Shown: positions 9,158-16,934 of the stretch, in pieces
Layout: the number at the start of each line of letters is the position of its first letter
Numbering within the stretch: position 1 is the stretch's first letter
Program-made: the position numbers and the translations under genes
Source: Bacillota bacterium
GTDB lineage: Bacteria > Bacillota > Clostridia > Acetivibrionales > DTU013
Length of the DNA stretch: 64,000 bases
Assembly (NCBI GenBank): GCA_023411645.1
Contig: JAEYON010000006.1
Coordinates: 1 to 64,000 of the forward strand
Direction: 5' to 3'
The notes under the pieces: model-generated
Databases searched by the model: none
Told to the model about the DNA's origin: nothing
Seen by the model: only the letters and a program-made list of their open reading frames with translations

Positions 9158-9322
9158 ATCAGGTCTCCCGACTTAGCTTCATCCTACTTTGGCGTCTTCC
9201 CGTTAAAAACAGTGACTTTTGCCATTTCGTCCGCTTCACGGTTACTGGGATAGTCCGGAAATCCCATCCGGTTCCCTTGGCATCCTTACAATACCAGCAC
9301 GTAACGTGCAAATACACAAGCT
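9158..9322 (-). promoter_or_regulatory. Cobalamin (B12) riboswitch aptamer
   Basis: Reading the minus strand, the region holds the conserved elements of the cobalamin aptamer in order: GCCAAGGGAACCGG near 9265-9283, CCCAGTAACCGTGAAG, GGACGAAATGGC, GGGAAGACGCC, and the B12 box AGTCGGGAGACCTG at 9160-9173. This defines a class of RNA that binds adenosylcobalamin or related corrinoids. It is followed by a terminator hairpin and then btuF. The assignment rests on these motifs; I could not run a covariance model. Confidence 0.92.
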
Positions 9323-9336
9323 ATTCATTTATTTTG

Positions 9337-9365
9337 ATTATAGCACTGCGATATTTATTGGTCAA
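9337..9365 (-). promoter_or_regulatory. Sigma-A promoter of the btuFCD transcript
   Basis: The minus strand carries TTGACC at 9360-9365 and TATAAT at 9337-9342 with a 17-base spacer, just upstream of the cobalamin aptamer. This is a near-consensus housekeeping promoter with the expected geometry. Confidence 0.8.
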
Positions 9366-9430
9366 CGTCTCAAAAAATTCGATGATTAGATTTAATGAAC
9401 GTAAATAATTAGAAAAGTGATATAATTCTC

Positions 9431-9461
9431 TTGACATTAACGTTACGTTAAGGTGTATCGT
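9431..9461 (+). promoter_or_regulatory. MerR-type promoter with operator inside a long spacer
   Basis: TTGACA at 9431-9436 and a -10 like TATCGT at 9456-9461 are separated by 19 bases. The spacer holds the perfect 15-base palindrome TTAACGTTACGTTAA at 9437-9451. A palindrome in an over-long 19-base spacer is the hallmark of MerR-family promoters, which the regulator activates by twisting the DNA. It sits about 20 bases before the regulator's own start, so the gene is probably autoregulated. Confidence 0.8.
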
Positions 9462-9483
9462 AAAATTGTCAGGAGGTGAAGGT

Positions 9484-10248
9484 TTGGAATATACCATTCA
9501 AAAGCTGGGAAAATTGGCGTCAGTCAGCCCCAGAACACTGCGGTATTACGATGAAATTGGAATTTTGAAGCCGGCAAGAATCAATTCGTCAGGATATCGT
9601 ATTTATGGAAAACAGGAAGTAAGCAGGCTGCAGCAAATACTATTCTATAGAGAGCTGGGCGTAAGCCTGGAAAGTATAAAAAAAATTGTAACAGCTCAGC
9701 ATTTTGATGCTGTTGCTGCTTTAAGACAACACCATGAAAGGCTTTTAGAAAAAAGAGAGCAGTTGGATTTATTAATCGCTAATGTCGAAAAGACAATAGC
9801 AGAATCAGAAGGGAGAATTATCATGACGGATAGAGAGAAATTTGAAGGCTTTAAACAAAAACTGATTGATGACAATGAGAAGCAGTATGGCGAAGAAATA
9901 CGGGATAAATATGGAGACGAGCAGGTGGAAAGGTCAAACAAAAAGGTAAAAAATATGACAGAGGAACAATATTCTCTGGTTAAAAAACTGAGCGCCGAGT
10001 TAATGGATACTTTGAAAGAGGCTTACAAGACAGGAGACCCTGCGGGAGAATCGGCTCAAAAGGCAGCTGACCTGCACCGCCAATGGCTGAGCTATTTCTG
10101 GGAATCCTATACAAAAGAGGCTCATGCAGGGGTTGCACAAATGTATGTGGATGACGCAAGATTTACAGCTTACTATGACAAGGAGCAGCCCGGCACAGCC
10201 GAGTTTTTAAGGGATGCTGTCCTTATTTACACCGGAATGAAGAAATAA
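9484..10248 (+). CDS. MerR-family regulator with TipAS-like ligand domain
   Basis: A 254-residue transcription regulator. Residues 1-70 form a MerR winged helix (VSPRTLRYYDEIGIL, then RIYGKQEVSRLQ). A coiled-coil dimer helix follows to about residue 115. The C-terminal half resembles the TipAS antibiotic-sensing domain, with a HRQWLSYFW segment and an acidic helical bundle ending in RFTAYYDKEQPGTAEFL. I use TTG at 9484, which follows an AGGAGGTGA ribosome-binding site. TipA-type proteins bind peptide antibiotics and activate their own promoter. No efflux or resistance gene is adjacent, so its targets lie elsewhere or it may act mainly on itself. Confidence 0.85.
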   Translation: MEYTIQKLGKLASVSPRTLRYYDEIGILKPARINSSGYRIYGKQEVSRLQQILFYRELGVSLESIKKIVTAQHFDAVAALRQHHERLLEKREQLDLLIANVEKTIAESEGRIIMTDREKFEGFKQKLIDDNEKQYGEEIRDKYGDEQVERSNKKVKNMTEEQYSLVKKLSAELMDTLKEAYKTGDPAGESAQKAADLHRQWLSYFWESYTKEAHAGVAQMYVDDARFTAYYDKEQPGTAEFLRDAVLIYTGMKK

Positions 10249-10390
10249 CAGGGCAATTTCTGAGAACTCTTGGGCAATACCTGACAATACTTATGCGGCA
10301 CATCAGTGTATAATATGAAAAAGGTTATTTCTGCAAAGAAACAGACCGAAACCTCATCGAAAACTTACCGATCATAATGGAGGTTCCAAA

Positions 10391-12193
10391 ATGGCCGAAT
10401 ATAAGAATTTCGGGATTGCCGTATATTTCTCAACCCGCTGCCTTGCCGGCATCACAACGATTGAAGCGTTTGAAAAAGAGTTCGCTTTCCTGGAGAAGCA
10501 TTTAAAAATTTCAAAGGTATATCTGGAGACACACCGCGATGACATGGACATGTCTGCAGACCTGCTGAAGTCAGTGAAAAGCTTTTTTGAGAGCAAAGGT
10601 ATAAAGGTTTCCGGCGGTATCACCACCACCCTGTTCCAAACTCTTGAAAACAAGCCGCTGATCGATGAGACAGGCATTTTTGGCTGTGGAGGAACTATTC
10701 TCGGAAAAAACGCACAGCTTCTGCCGTCGCCGGTCAAGGGCAGAAAGACTACGTGGCAGACACTGTGCTATACGGACCCGGGTGCAAGGCAAAAGCTTAA
10801 GGAAGTCTCAGAGTTCACCGCATCCATTTTTGACGAATTTATTCTGGACGATTTTTATTTTACAAACTGCACCTGTGAATCCTGTATTAAAGCAAAGGGC
10901 GAAAAGAGCTGGGAGCAGTTCAGGCTGGAGCTGATGGCGGAGGTCTCCAAAAACCTCGTGATAAAACCGGCAAAAAAAGTCAACCCCAAATGCAATATTA
11001 TCATAAAGTACCCCAACTGGTACGAAGCATACCAGGAAACAGGCTATAATACTGAAATAGAGTCTCAGCTATTCGATGAGATCTATACAGGCACAGAGAC
11101 AAGAGACACCAATCATTCCCTGCAGCACCTTCCCCGATACGGCAGCTATTCTCTGATGCGCTGGATGGAAAATGTCAAGCCGGGTAAAAATGGCGGCGGG
11201 TGGATCGACCCCTATCAGGGAATTCAAAATCTCGCATACTATCTGGAACAGGCCTATCTGACCTACTTCGCAAAAGGCCGCGAATTGATGCTCTTCTGCT
11301 ATAGCTGGATTGTAGACACAATTTTTGTTCCTCCCCTTGGGTTTGAGCTGGAGAAGCTGGATCAGATCCTTGGCGAGACGGGCAACCCCGTCGGCATTCC
11401 GGTATACGAGCCACACCATGCCCATGGTGAAGACCATCTCTACGACTATCTTGGTATGGCCGGTCTTGCCTTTGAGCCCCAGCCCGCATTTCCAGCTACA
11501 AAATCTCTAATCCTGCTTACACAAAACAGCGCAATAGACGAACAGGTTCTTGACAAGATGAAAGAGCACCTGATCCATGGAGGCGATGTCTGTATTACCT
11601 CAGGCTTTTTAAAAGTCATGCAGGGCAAGGGCATCGAAGATTTTACATCAGCACGTTATTCAGACAAGAAAGTCTACACAAAGGATTATTTAGTCTCCGG
11701 CACCAGCTCTGTCTTCAACGGCGAATACTATGGCAGGAACGAGGTTATGCTTCCGATTCTCGGCTACATGAACAACTCAGCCGACTGCCTGGTCGCAGCA
11801 CGCAAGGAAGACAACAATTTCCCTCTGCTCCTGCGGAACAGCTATGCCAACGGAACAATATATACTCTTACTGTTCCCGATGATTATGCGGACTTCTACA
11901 AATATCCCCGAGAGGTACTGACTACACTGCGCCAGTACCTGATGAGCAGCCTTGGCATTTATATGGAGGGCGGCGATAATGTAGGTATTTTCTTGTATGA
12001 CAATGGAACCTTTATCGTGGAATCCTTCCTGGATCATAACTCAAAGATAAAGCTTCATGTTGCATCCGGTACAAAGAAGCTGATAGATATAAGGACCGGT
12101 GCAGAAGTAGCTCCATTGCTGCGCAGGGAAATAGAAAGCATCTTTGAGATACCGATGATGCCTGTATACTACAAAGTGTTCAAGCTGGCGTAG
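10391..12193 (+). CDS. Unrecognised 600-residue protein, glycoside-hydrolase-like layout
   Basis: I cannot name a family with confidence. The protein has no signal peptide or transmembrane segment. The N-terminal part alternates strands and helices in a way that suggests a TIM barrel (FGIAVYFSTRCLAG at the start, DEFILDDFYFTNC near residue 155 with adjacent acidic residues). A cysteine group (CTCESC) follows. A middle domain resembles the glutamine-amidotransferase-like domain seen after the barrel in GH42-like enzymes, and a small beta domain closes the protein. The layout suggests a carbohydrate-active enzyme, but the catalytic pair cannot be assigned. It stands alone, 142 bases after the MerR gene, and has no transport neighbours. 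Confidence 0.6.
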   Translation: MAEYKNFGIAVYFSTRCLAGITTIEAFEKEFAFLEKHLKISKVYLETHRDDMDMSADLLKSVKSFFESKGIKVSGGITTTLFQTLENKPLIDETGIFGCGGTILGKNAQLLPSPVKGRKTTWQTLCYTDPGARQKLKEVSEFTASIFDEFILDDFYFTNCTCESCIKAKGEKSWEQFRLELMAEVSKNLVIKPAKKVNPKCNIIIKYPNWYEAYQETGYNTEIESQLFDEIYTGTETRDTNHSLQHLPRYGSYSLMRWMENVKPGKNGGGWIDPYQGIQNLAYYLEQAYLTYFAKGRELMLFCYSWIVDTIFVPPLGFELEKLDQILGETGNPVGIPVYEPHHAHGEDHLYDYLGMAGLAFEPQPAFPATKSLILLTQNSAIDEQVLDKMKEHLIHGGDVCITSGFLKVMQGKGIEDFTSARYSDKKVYTKDYLVSGTSSVFNGEYYGRNEVMLPILGYMNNSADCLVAARKEDNNFPLLLRNSYANGTIYTLTVPDDYADFYKYPREVLTTLRQYLMSSLGIYMEGGDNVGIFLYDNGTFIVESFLDHNSKIKLHVASGTKKLIDIRTGAEVAPLLRREIESIFEIPMMPVYYKVFKLA

Positions 12194-12251
12194 CTTATGT
12201 TATGCTTATTATAATTGGTGTGCTTATTTTGTCGACCATGCCGGTATGCTG

Positions 12252-12515
12252 TTACCACTGCGCGCAGATTCGGTTATTTCTGGCTTTAACTCCTTCTACG
12301 GAGTTCAGCTTTTTCTCTAATGCGTTTATTTCTTCATCGGAGCCGACGAGCTGCAGTATGATAAGGCCTTCGTTTGAACAGGCGTCTGTTTCTGCCTCAT
12401 GAAGGCCTAATCTCATCTTGATCATGCAGCCCGACTCAGTCAGAACATCCTGCAGTTTCACAGCATTTTTTACCCTATTATTAAGAACCAGAATCATAAT
12501 GTTATGACAATTCAT
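12252..12515 (-). CDS. Small ACT-like regulator, TM1266-type
   Basis: An 87-residue protein with a ferredoxin-like (beta-alpha-beta-beta-alpha-beta) pattern. The GCMIKMRLGLHE and INALEKKLNSVEGV segments resemble the TM1266 family, called putative iron-only hydrogenase system regulators. These are small ACT-related proteins of poorly known function. The ATG at 12515 follows GAGGAGGATATTC; an in-frame extension to 12554 has no ribosome-binding site. No hydrogenase gene lies nearby. It is convergent with the 600-residue gene. Confidence 0.6.
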   Translation of the reverse strand: MNCHNIMILVLNNRVKNAVKLQDVLTESGCMIKMRLGLHEAETDACSNEGLIILQLVGSDEEINALEKKLNSVEGVKARNNRICAQW

Positions 12516-12780
12516 TGAATATCCTCCTCCGGATAATTGTGTAATTGAAATCAAATCTAATTATATACTATAACCATATAAACTAACATATTAATGTTCT
12601 TTGTATATTCTGATTTTATAGAATTTACTTTTTCATTTCACGCGGCTTTGATTTTTTTGCTTTGATTTTTTTTACATTTTTGGTTGCACTGTGTTTCACC
12701 GCGTGTTATAATTTCTAGAACTAAGATGAGAGTAGAAAAGAAGAGAGCAGAAAAAAGAATAATAAAGACGGGATAAAGCC

Positions 12781-12833
12781 GAGAAGAGAAGAGAATTGAT
12801 GAGATGAGATGAGAAGAGATGAGATGGGCTGAG
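12781..12833 (+). promoter_or_regulatory. TRAP-like binding site: eleven 5-nt-spaced triplets before trpE
   Basis: Triplets begin at 12781, 12786, 12791, 12796, 12801, 12806, 12811, 12816, 12821, 12826 and 12831, an exact 5-base period with 2-base linkers. Nine are GAG, one is GGG (12826) and one is TTG (12796). TRAP (MtrB) is an 11-subunit ring that binds eleven G/UAG triplets spaced by two or three bases, so the number and period match. Looser GAG/TAG triplets occur further upstream at 12728, 12733 and 12743. That TRAP binds here is an inference; no mtrB gene lies in the window. Confidence 0.75.
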
Positions 12834-12847
12834 ATAAGCCTTATTCT

Positions 12848-12867
12848 CTCCTTCAAATCAGAAGGAG
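12848..12867 (+). promoter_or_regulatory. Hairpin hiding the trpE ribosome-binding site
   Basis: CTCCTTC at 12848-12854 pairs perfectly with GAAGGAG at 12861-12867 across a 6-base loop. The second arm is the core of the trpE ribosome-binding site, nine bases before the TTG start. The pyrimidine tract TTCTCTCCTTC (12844-12854) can instead pair with the upstream GAGAAGAGAAG repeats, which would free the ribosome-binding site. TRAP bound to the repeats would remove that competitor and favour the blocking hairpin. Confidence 0.65.
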
Positions 12868-12876
12868 GTATGTATT

Positions 12877-14361
12877 TTGTTCTATCCGGATCTGGAAAAA
12901 GTCAGACAGCTATCTAAAGATTACAACATTATACCTGTGTCCTTTGAGGCCTATGCAGATCTTGACACGCCGATCAGCATCTTTAAGCGCCTGGAGGAAC
13001 GCAGCTTTTGTTTTATGCTGGAAAGTGTTGAAGGGGGCGAAAAATGGGGAAGGTATTCTTTTATTGGGAAAAACCCATTTTTGATTGTAAAAGGAAGCGG
13101 GAGCCAAACAGAACTGAAATATCGTGACGGCAGGGCAGAGATCATAATGAGCAATCCTTTTTCAGTCTTAAAGGAGCTTATGTCGCAATATAAAGGCGCG
13201 CCAATGAAGGAACTGCCCAGATTCAACGGCGGTGCCGTCGGCTTCTTTGGTTACGACACGGCACGTTATTTCGAGAAGCTGCCCAACGTACCTGAGGACG
13301 ACATCGGAATTCCTGAACTTCACTTCATGTTTGCAGATGAGATCATCGCCTTCGACCACTTCAGGCATAAGCTCCATATCATCGTAAACCTTCATGCAGA
13401 TGGCTCCATAGAAAGACAGTACAACACTGTCGTCAGCAGGATCCGAGAAATATACCATGATCTGAAGGCAGCCGGCCAGACCATGACCGATGCGGTTATT
13501 CCAAAAACTACTCCCGGGACCCAGCCGCTTGAGGTTACCACCAATATCAGCCGTGACCGGTTTTGCGAAAATGTATTGAAGGCAAAAGAATATATTAGAA
13601 ACGGAGACATCTTTCAGGTGGTGCTCTCCCAGAGGCTTTGCGTAAGAACAGCCTGCAGCCCCTTTAACATCTACAGGGCACTGCGTACCATCAACCCTGG
13701 TCCATATATGTACTTTCTGAAATTGGACGGGTATACGCTGGCAGGTTCTTCTCCTGAAATGCTTGTACGGGTGGATAATAGAAGGGTTGAAACATGTCCG
13801 ATTGCGGGGACGCGCAAACGAGGGGACACGCCGGAACAGGATAAGGCAATGGAAAAGGAGCTTCTGGAGGATGAAAAAGAACGCGCGGAGCACATAATGC
13901 TTGTGGATCTGGGTCGGAACGACATAGGCAAGGTGTCCCGTTTCGGCTCCGTAAAAGTAGATTCTCTGATGCATATCGAGCGCTTTTCCCATGTCATGCA
14001 CATCGTCAGCCATGTATCCGGAGAGCTTAGAGATGGGGTCACTGCTTTCGATGCGTTGTCGTCAGTGCTTCCGGCTGGTACTTTATCCGGCGCGCCCAAA
14101 ATCAGGGCCATGGAGATAATCGATGAACTTGAGAGCGTCAAGCGCTGCCAATACGGCGGAGCAGTCGGTTATCTGAGCTTTGACGGCAACCTGGACAGCT
14201 GTATCACCATTCGGACCATTGTATTCAAGGACGGCAGGGCCTATATCCAGGCAGGAGGCGGAATCGTAGCGGACTCCGTACCGGAGCTGGAATATGAGGA
14301 ATCCATTAATAAGGCTAAAGCATTGCTGAAGGCCATTGAGGAAGGGGGAAATATCCTATGA
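12877..14361 (+). CDS. trpE: Anthranilate synthase component I
   Basis: Converts chorismate and ammonia or glutamine to anthranilate, the first step of tryptophan synthesis, with TrpG. The 494 residues match the family length. The feedback-inhibition segment MLESVEGGEKWGRYSF is near residue 47. Catalytic-core motifs are present: SSPEMLVR, GTRKRGDTPEQD, DLGRNDIGKVSR and AGTLSGAPK. The TTG start follows AGAAGGAGGT with an eight-base spacing; an out-of-frame ATG lies between them. The stop overlaps the trpG start (ATGA), which couples the two subunits. Expression is likely controlled through the purine-repeat leader. Confidence 0.97.
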   Translation: MFYPDLEKVRQLSKDYNIIPVSFEAYADLDTPISIFKRLEERSFCFMLESVEGGEKWGRYSFIGKNPFLIVKGSGSQTELKYRDGRAEIIMSNPFSVLKELMSQYKGAPMKELPRFNGGAVGFFGYDTARYFEKLPNVPEDDIGIPELHFMFADEIIAFDHFRHKLHIIVNLHADGSIERQYNTVVSRIREIYHDLKAAGQTMTDAVIPKTTPGTQPLEVTTNISRDRFCENVLKAKEYIRNGDIFQVVLSQRLCVRTACSPFNIYRALRTINPGPYMYFLKLDGYTLAGSSPEMLVRVDNRRVETCPIAGTRKRGDTPEQDKAMEKELLEDEKERAEHIMLVDLGRNDIGKVSRFGSVKVDSLMHIERFSHVMHIVSHVSGELRDGVTAFDALSSVLPAGTLSGAPKIRAMEIIDELESVKRCQYGGAVGYLSFDGNLDSCITIRTIVFKDGRAYIQAGGGIVADSVPELEYEESINKAKALLKAIEEGGNIL

Positions 14362-14924
14362 TCCTCTTGATAGATAATTATGATTCCTTTACTTACAACC
14401 TTTATCAGTATGTTGGGGAGCTGAACCCCGACATAGAGGTCTGTCGGAATGACTCTCTGACCGTGGATGAGGTCGCCGCAAAGAAGCCCAGCCATATCAT
14501 CATTTCGCCGGGCCCAGGATACCCTGCCTCCGCCGGAATCTCTATCGAAGTGGTCCGCAGACTGGGCGATCGAATTCCCATTCTCGGAGTTTGCCTGGGG
14601 CACCAGGGCATTGGCGAAGCATATGGAGGCAAAGTGATACATGCACAGAAGCAGGTACACGGCAAGGCATCGGAAATTGAATTACAGCCCGGCTGCGCGC
14701 TTTTTGAGGGGCTGCCTTCCAGAATCATGGCTGCAAGATATCATTCTCTGGTTGTTGAACGAGAAACACTGCCAGATGTGCTCCAGATCACTGCCCTCAC
14801 ACAGGCCGGCGAGATCATGGGGCTAAAGCATAAAAAATACAATGTTTTCGGTATACAGTTCCATCCGGAATCAATATTGACAGGTGAAGGAAAGATCATA
14901 CTTAAGAATTTTCTGAAACTATGA
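14358..14924 (+). CDS. trpG: Anthranilate synthase component II (glutamine amidotransferase)
   Basis: Supplies ammonia from glutamine to TrpE. A class I glutamine amidotransferase of 188 residues with the oxyanion stretch SPGPGYP, the nucleophile Cys79 in GVCLGHQ, and the catalytic pair His169/Glu171 in FHPES. It overlaps trpE by four bases. Because the same subunit often also serves PabB in folate synthesis, its product may be shared; no pabB is visible here. A 106-base gap with TRAP-like repeats separates it from trpD. Confidence 0.95.
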   Translation: MILLIDNYDSFTYNLYQYVGELNPDIEVCRNDSLTVDEVAAKKPSHIIISPGPGYPASAGISIEVVRRLGDRIPILGVCLGHQGIGEAYGGKVIHAQKQVHGKASEIELQPGCALFEGLPSRIMAARYHSLVVERETLPDVLQITALTQAGEIMGLKHKKYNVFGIQFHPESILTGEGKIILKNFLKL

Positions 14925-14979
14925 AATGTAGAGGCAATCAATCAGGCAGGCTTATTGAGATGAACGGGTCGGCTTGAAA

Positions 14980-15028
14980 TAGAATAGGCTGAGAAGAGAG
15001 AGGAAGAGCTGAGAAGAGAGGAGAATAG
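14980..15028 (+). promoter_or_regulatory. Second TRAP-like site over the trpD ribosome-binding site
   Basis: TAG at 14980 and 14985, GAG at 14991 and 14996, an off-phase GAG at 15000, then GAG at 15006, 15011, 15016 and 15021 and TAG at 15026 give about ten triplets at mostly 5-base spacing. The trpD ribosome-binding site (AGAGGAG, 15017-15023) lies inside the repeats and the ATG follows at 15031. A protein bound here would block ribosomes directly, as TRAP does at trpG of Bacillus subtilis. Confidence 0.7.
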
Positions 15029-15030
15029 CA

Positions 15031-16068
15031 ATGCTAAAGTCAGTACTAAAAAAACTTCTTTCAAAAGAAAATTTGTCGCAGACAGAAGCAATGGGGGCGA
15101 TGGACTGCATCATGAGCGGCCATGCAACACAGTCGCAAATCGGCGGGTTTTTGACAGCATTGGGATACAAGGGTGAGACAACGGAGGAAATCATCGGATT
15201 TGCATATGCAATGAGAGAGAAGGCAGTAAAGGTGGAGCATTCTTTGCCGTACTGTATCGATACCTGCGGAACAGGTGGAGACGGTGCGAAAACCTTCAAC
15301 ATCTCAACCGCCGCTGCCTTCGTAGCCGCAGCGGCAGGCGCAAAAATTGCAAAGCACGGAAACAGGGCAATGTCCAGCAACAGCGGCAGCGCAGATGTCC
15401 TGGAGGCACTGGGTGTAGTTATTGATCTGACAGCTGCGCAGGTAGGTAAATGTCTTGAGGAGGTAGGAATCGGCTTCATGTTTGCCCAATTGTTTCACCA
15501 GTCGATGAAACATGCGGCAGGCGTCAGAAAAGAATTAGGCATCAGGACTGTTTTCAACATCCTCGGCCCCCTCACTAATCCAGCCGGTGCAAAAGGTCAG
15601 CTGCTTGGTGTTTTCGATGGAAATCTGACAGGCACGATAGCCGAAGCGCTTCGTGGTCTTGGGACGGAACGCGCATTGGTCGTTCATGGCTGTGACGGTC
15701 TTGATGAAATCACTACTACTGGTGCAACAAAGATAGCTGAACTTAAGGATGGAAGGATCACGGAATATTATTTGGACTCCTTAGATCTGGGAATACCGAG
15801 AGCAGCTTCGAAAGACCTTGCAGGAGGAAATGCAGCTTTCAATGCCGGACTAATCCGCTCGATTCTTTCAGGCAAGCCAGGCCCCGAACGCGATATCGTT
15901 CTGATAAATGCATCTGCTGCACTGTATGTTGCAAAACAAGCGGATACCCTGCAGGAAGGTGTTGCTATTGCCTCAAGGGTGATCAATAACGGAAAAGCTG
16001 CGGCAAAGCTGGATGAGCTTTGTAATTTTTCAAAATCACTACGTTCTGCCCAGGAGGTCTCAGCATGA
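15031..16068 (+). CDS. trpD: Anthranilate phosphoribosyltransferase
   Basis: Joins anthranilate to phosphoribosyl pyrophosphate, the second dedicated step of tryptophan synthesis. The 345-residue protein shows the PRPP-binding loop CGTGGD at 79-84, KHGNR at 108-112, and SSNSGSAD at 115-122, all characteristic and intact. The start ATG follows AGAGGAGAATAGCA. The stop overlaps trpC by four bases. Its translation start is buried in the second TRAP-like repeat. Confidence 0.97.
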   Translation: MLKSVLKKLLSKENLSQTEAMGAMDCIMSGHATQSQIGGFLTALGYKGETTEEIIGFAYAMREKAVKVEHSLPYCIDTCGTGGDGAKTFNISTAAAFVAAAAGAKIAKHGNRAMSSNSGSADVLEALGVVIDLTAAQVGKCLEEVGIGFMFAQLFHQSMKHAAGVRKELGIRTVFNILGPLTNPAGAKGQLLGVFDGNLTGTIAEALRGLGTERALVVHGCDGLDEITTTGATKIAELKDGRITEYYLDSLDLGIPRAASKDLAGGNAAFNAGLIRSILSGKPGPERDIVLINASAALYVAKQADTLQEGVAIASRVINNGKAAAKLDELCNFSKSLRSAQEVSA

Positions 16069-16862
16069 TACTTGATAATATTGTCGAGAAAAAAAGAGCG
16101 AGGTTGGCACAGGAGATGCAGCAGATGACCGTGGAGGGCTGGAAACGTAAAATAAAAGCATCGGGACTTCACAAGCCGCTTGATTTCAGCGAAGCGCTAA
16201 AAAGAACGGATGGAAAAAAAGAGAATGGGATTTCCATTATCGCGGAAATAAAAAAGGCATCACCATCTGCCGGAATCATTCGTGAGGATTTCAATCCGGT
16301 TAACATAGCGGGAGATTATGTCAGGTCAGGAGTGCAAGCTATCTCAGTTCTTACGGAAAAGGATTACTTCCTGGGCGATGACAGTTATCTGGTCAAGGTG
16401 CGCCAGACTGCCCCAGTACCTTTACTGCGCAAGGATTTTATCATAGACCTGTGGCAGGTCTACCAGTCCAGATGTCTGGGAGCTGATGCCATCCTGCTGA
16501 TTGTTTCTCTGCTGAACGACGAGTTGTTAAAGAAAATGCTGATTGTAGCCGGTATTATTGGTCTGCAATGTATTGTAGAGGTTCATGATGAGATAGAGGT
16601 GGAGAGGGCATTAAAAGCAGGTGCGAAGATTATCGGCATTAATAACCGAAACCTTAAAACCTTTGAAACAAACCTCAAGACAACCGAAAAGTTGATTGAC
16701 TTGATTCCCCATGACAGAATCGTTGTCAGTGAAAGCGGAATCAAGACTATTGATGACATAAGATACCTTAAGAATGTCGGTGCAGATGCCGTACTGATCG
16801 GCGAATCCTTTATGAGGGCCGCCTCTTCTATAGATAAGGTGCGAGAGTTCATGCTGGCTTGA
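16065..16862 (+). CDS. trpC: Indole-3-glycerol phosphate synthase
   Basis: Closes the indole ring from carboxyphenylamino-deoxyribulose phosphate. The 265-residue TIM barrel shows IAEIKKASPSAG near residue 62, the catalytic lysine in LLRKDFI, IGINNRNLKTF, and the phosphate-binding SESGI. It overlaps trpD by four bases and is separated from trpF by 72 bases. It is a separate protein rather than the TrpC-TrpF fusion of enterobacteria. Confidence 0.97.
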   Translation: MILDNIVEKKRARLAQEMQQMTVEGWKRKIKASGLHKPLDFSEALKRTDGKKENGISIIAEIKKASPSAGIIREDFNPVNIAGDYVRSGVQAISVLTEKDYFLGDDSYLVKVRQTAPVPLLRKDFIIDLWQVYQSRCLGADAILLIVSLLNDELLKKMLIVAGIIGLQCIVEVHDEIEVERALKAGAKIIGINNRNLKTFETNLKTTEKLIDLIPHDRIVVSESGIKTIDDIRYLKNVGADAVLIGESFMRAASSIDKVREFMLA

Positions 16863-16934
16863 GGGCCTCGGCCGGGCACAGGCCGGATACGAGCAATAAA
16901 ACGGAAGCATATCATAAAGAGTTAAGAGAAAAAA

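Larger units (their letters stand above)
12516..12876 (+). promoter_or_regulatory. trp operon promoter and leader region
   Basis: This 361-base gap holds the trp control region. TTGCAC at 12684-12689 and TATAAT at 12707-12712, spaced by 17 bases, give a good sigma-A promoter with a predicted start near 12719. The transcribed leader of about 158 nt is almost pure purine and carries the repeat and hairpin listed separately. No T-box motif (AGGGUGGNACCGCG) and no leader peptide rich in Trp codons was seen. The first half also contains the presumed minus-strand promoter of the ACT-like gene, which I could not place. Confidence 0.8.

Noticed and set aside
12638..12856. Antisense open frame with repeated Ser/His/Leu-Ile units in the trp leader
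   Set aside because: It is only the complement of the purine repeat and has no ribosome-binding site.
12719..12876. T-box or Trp-codon leader-peptide attenuator for the trp operon
   Set aside because: No T-box sequence and no short frame with tandem Trp codons; the purine repeat explains the leader better.
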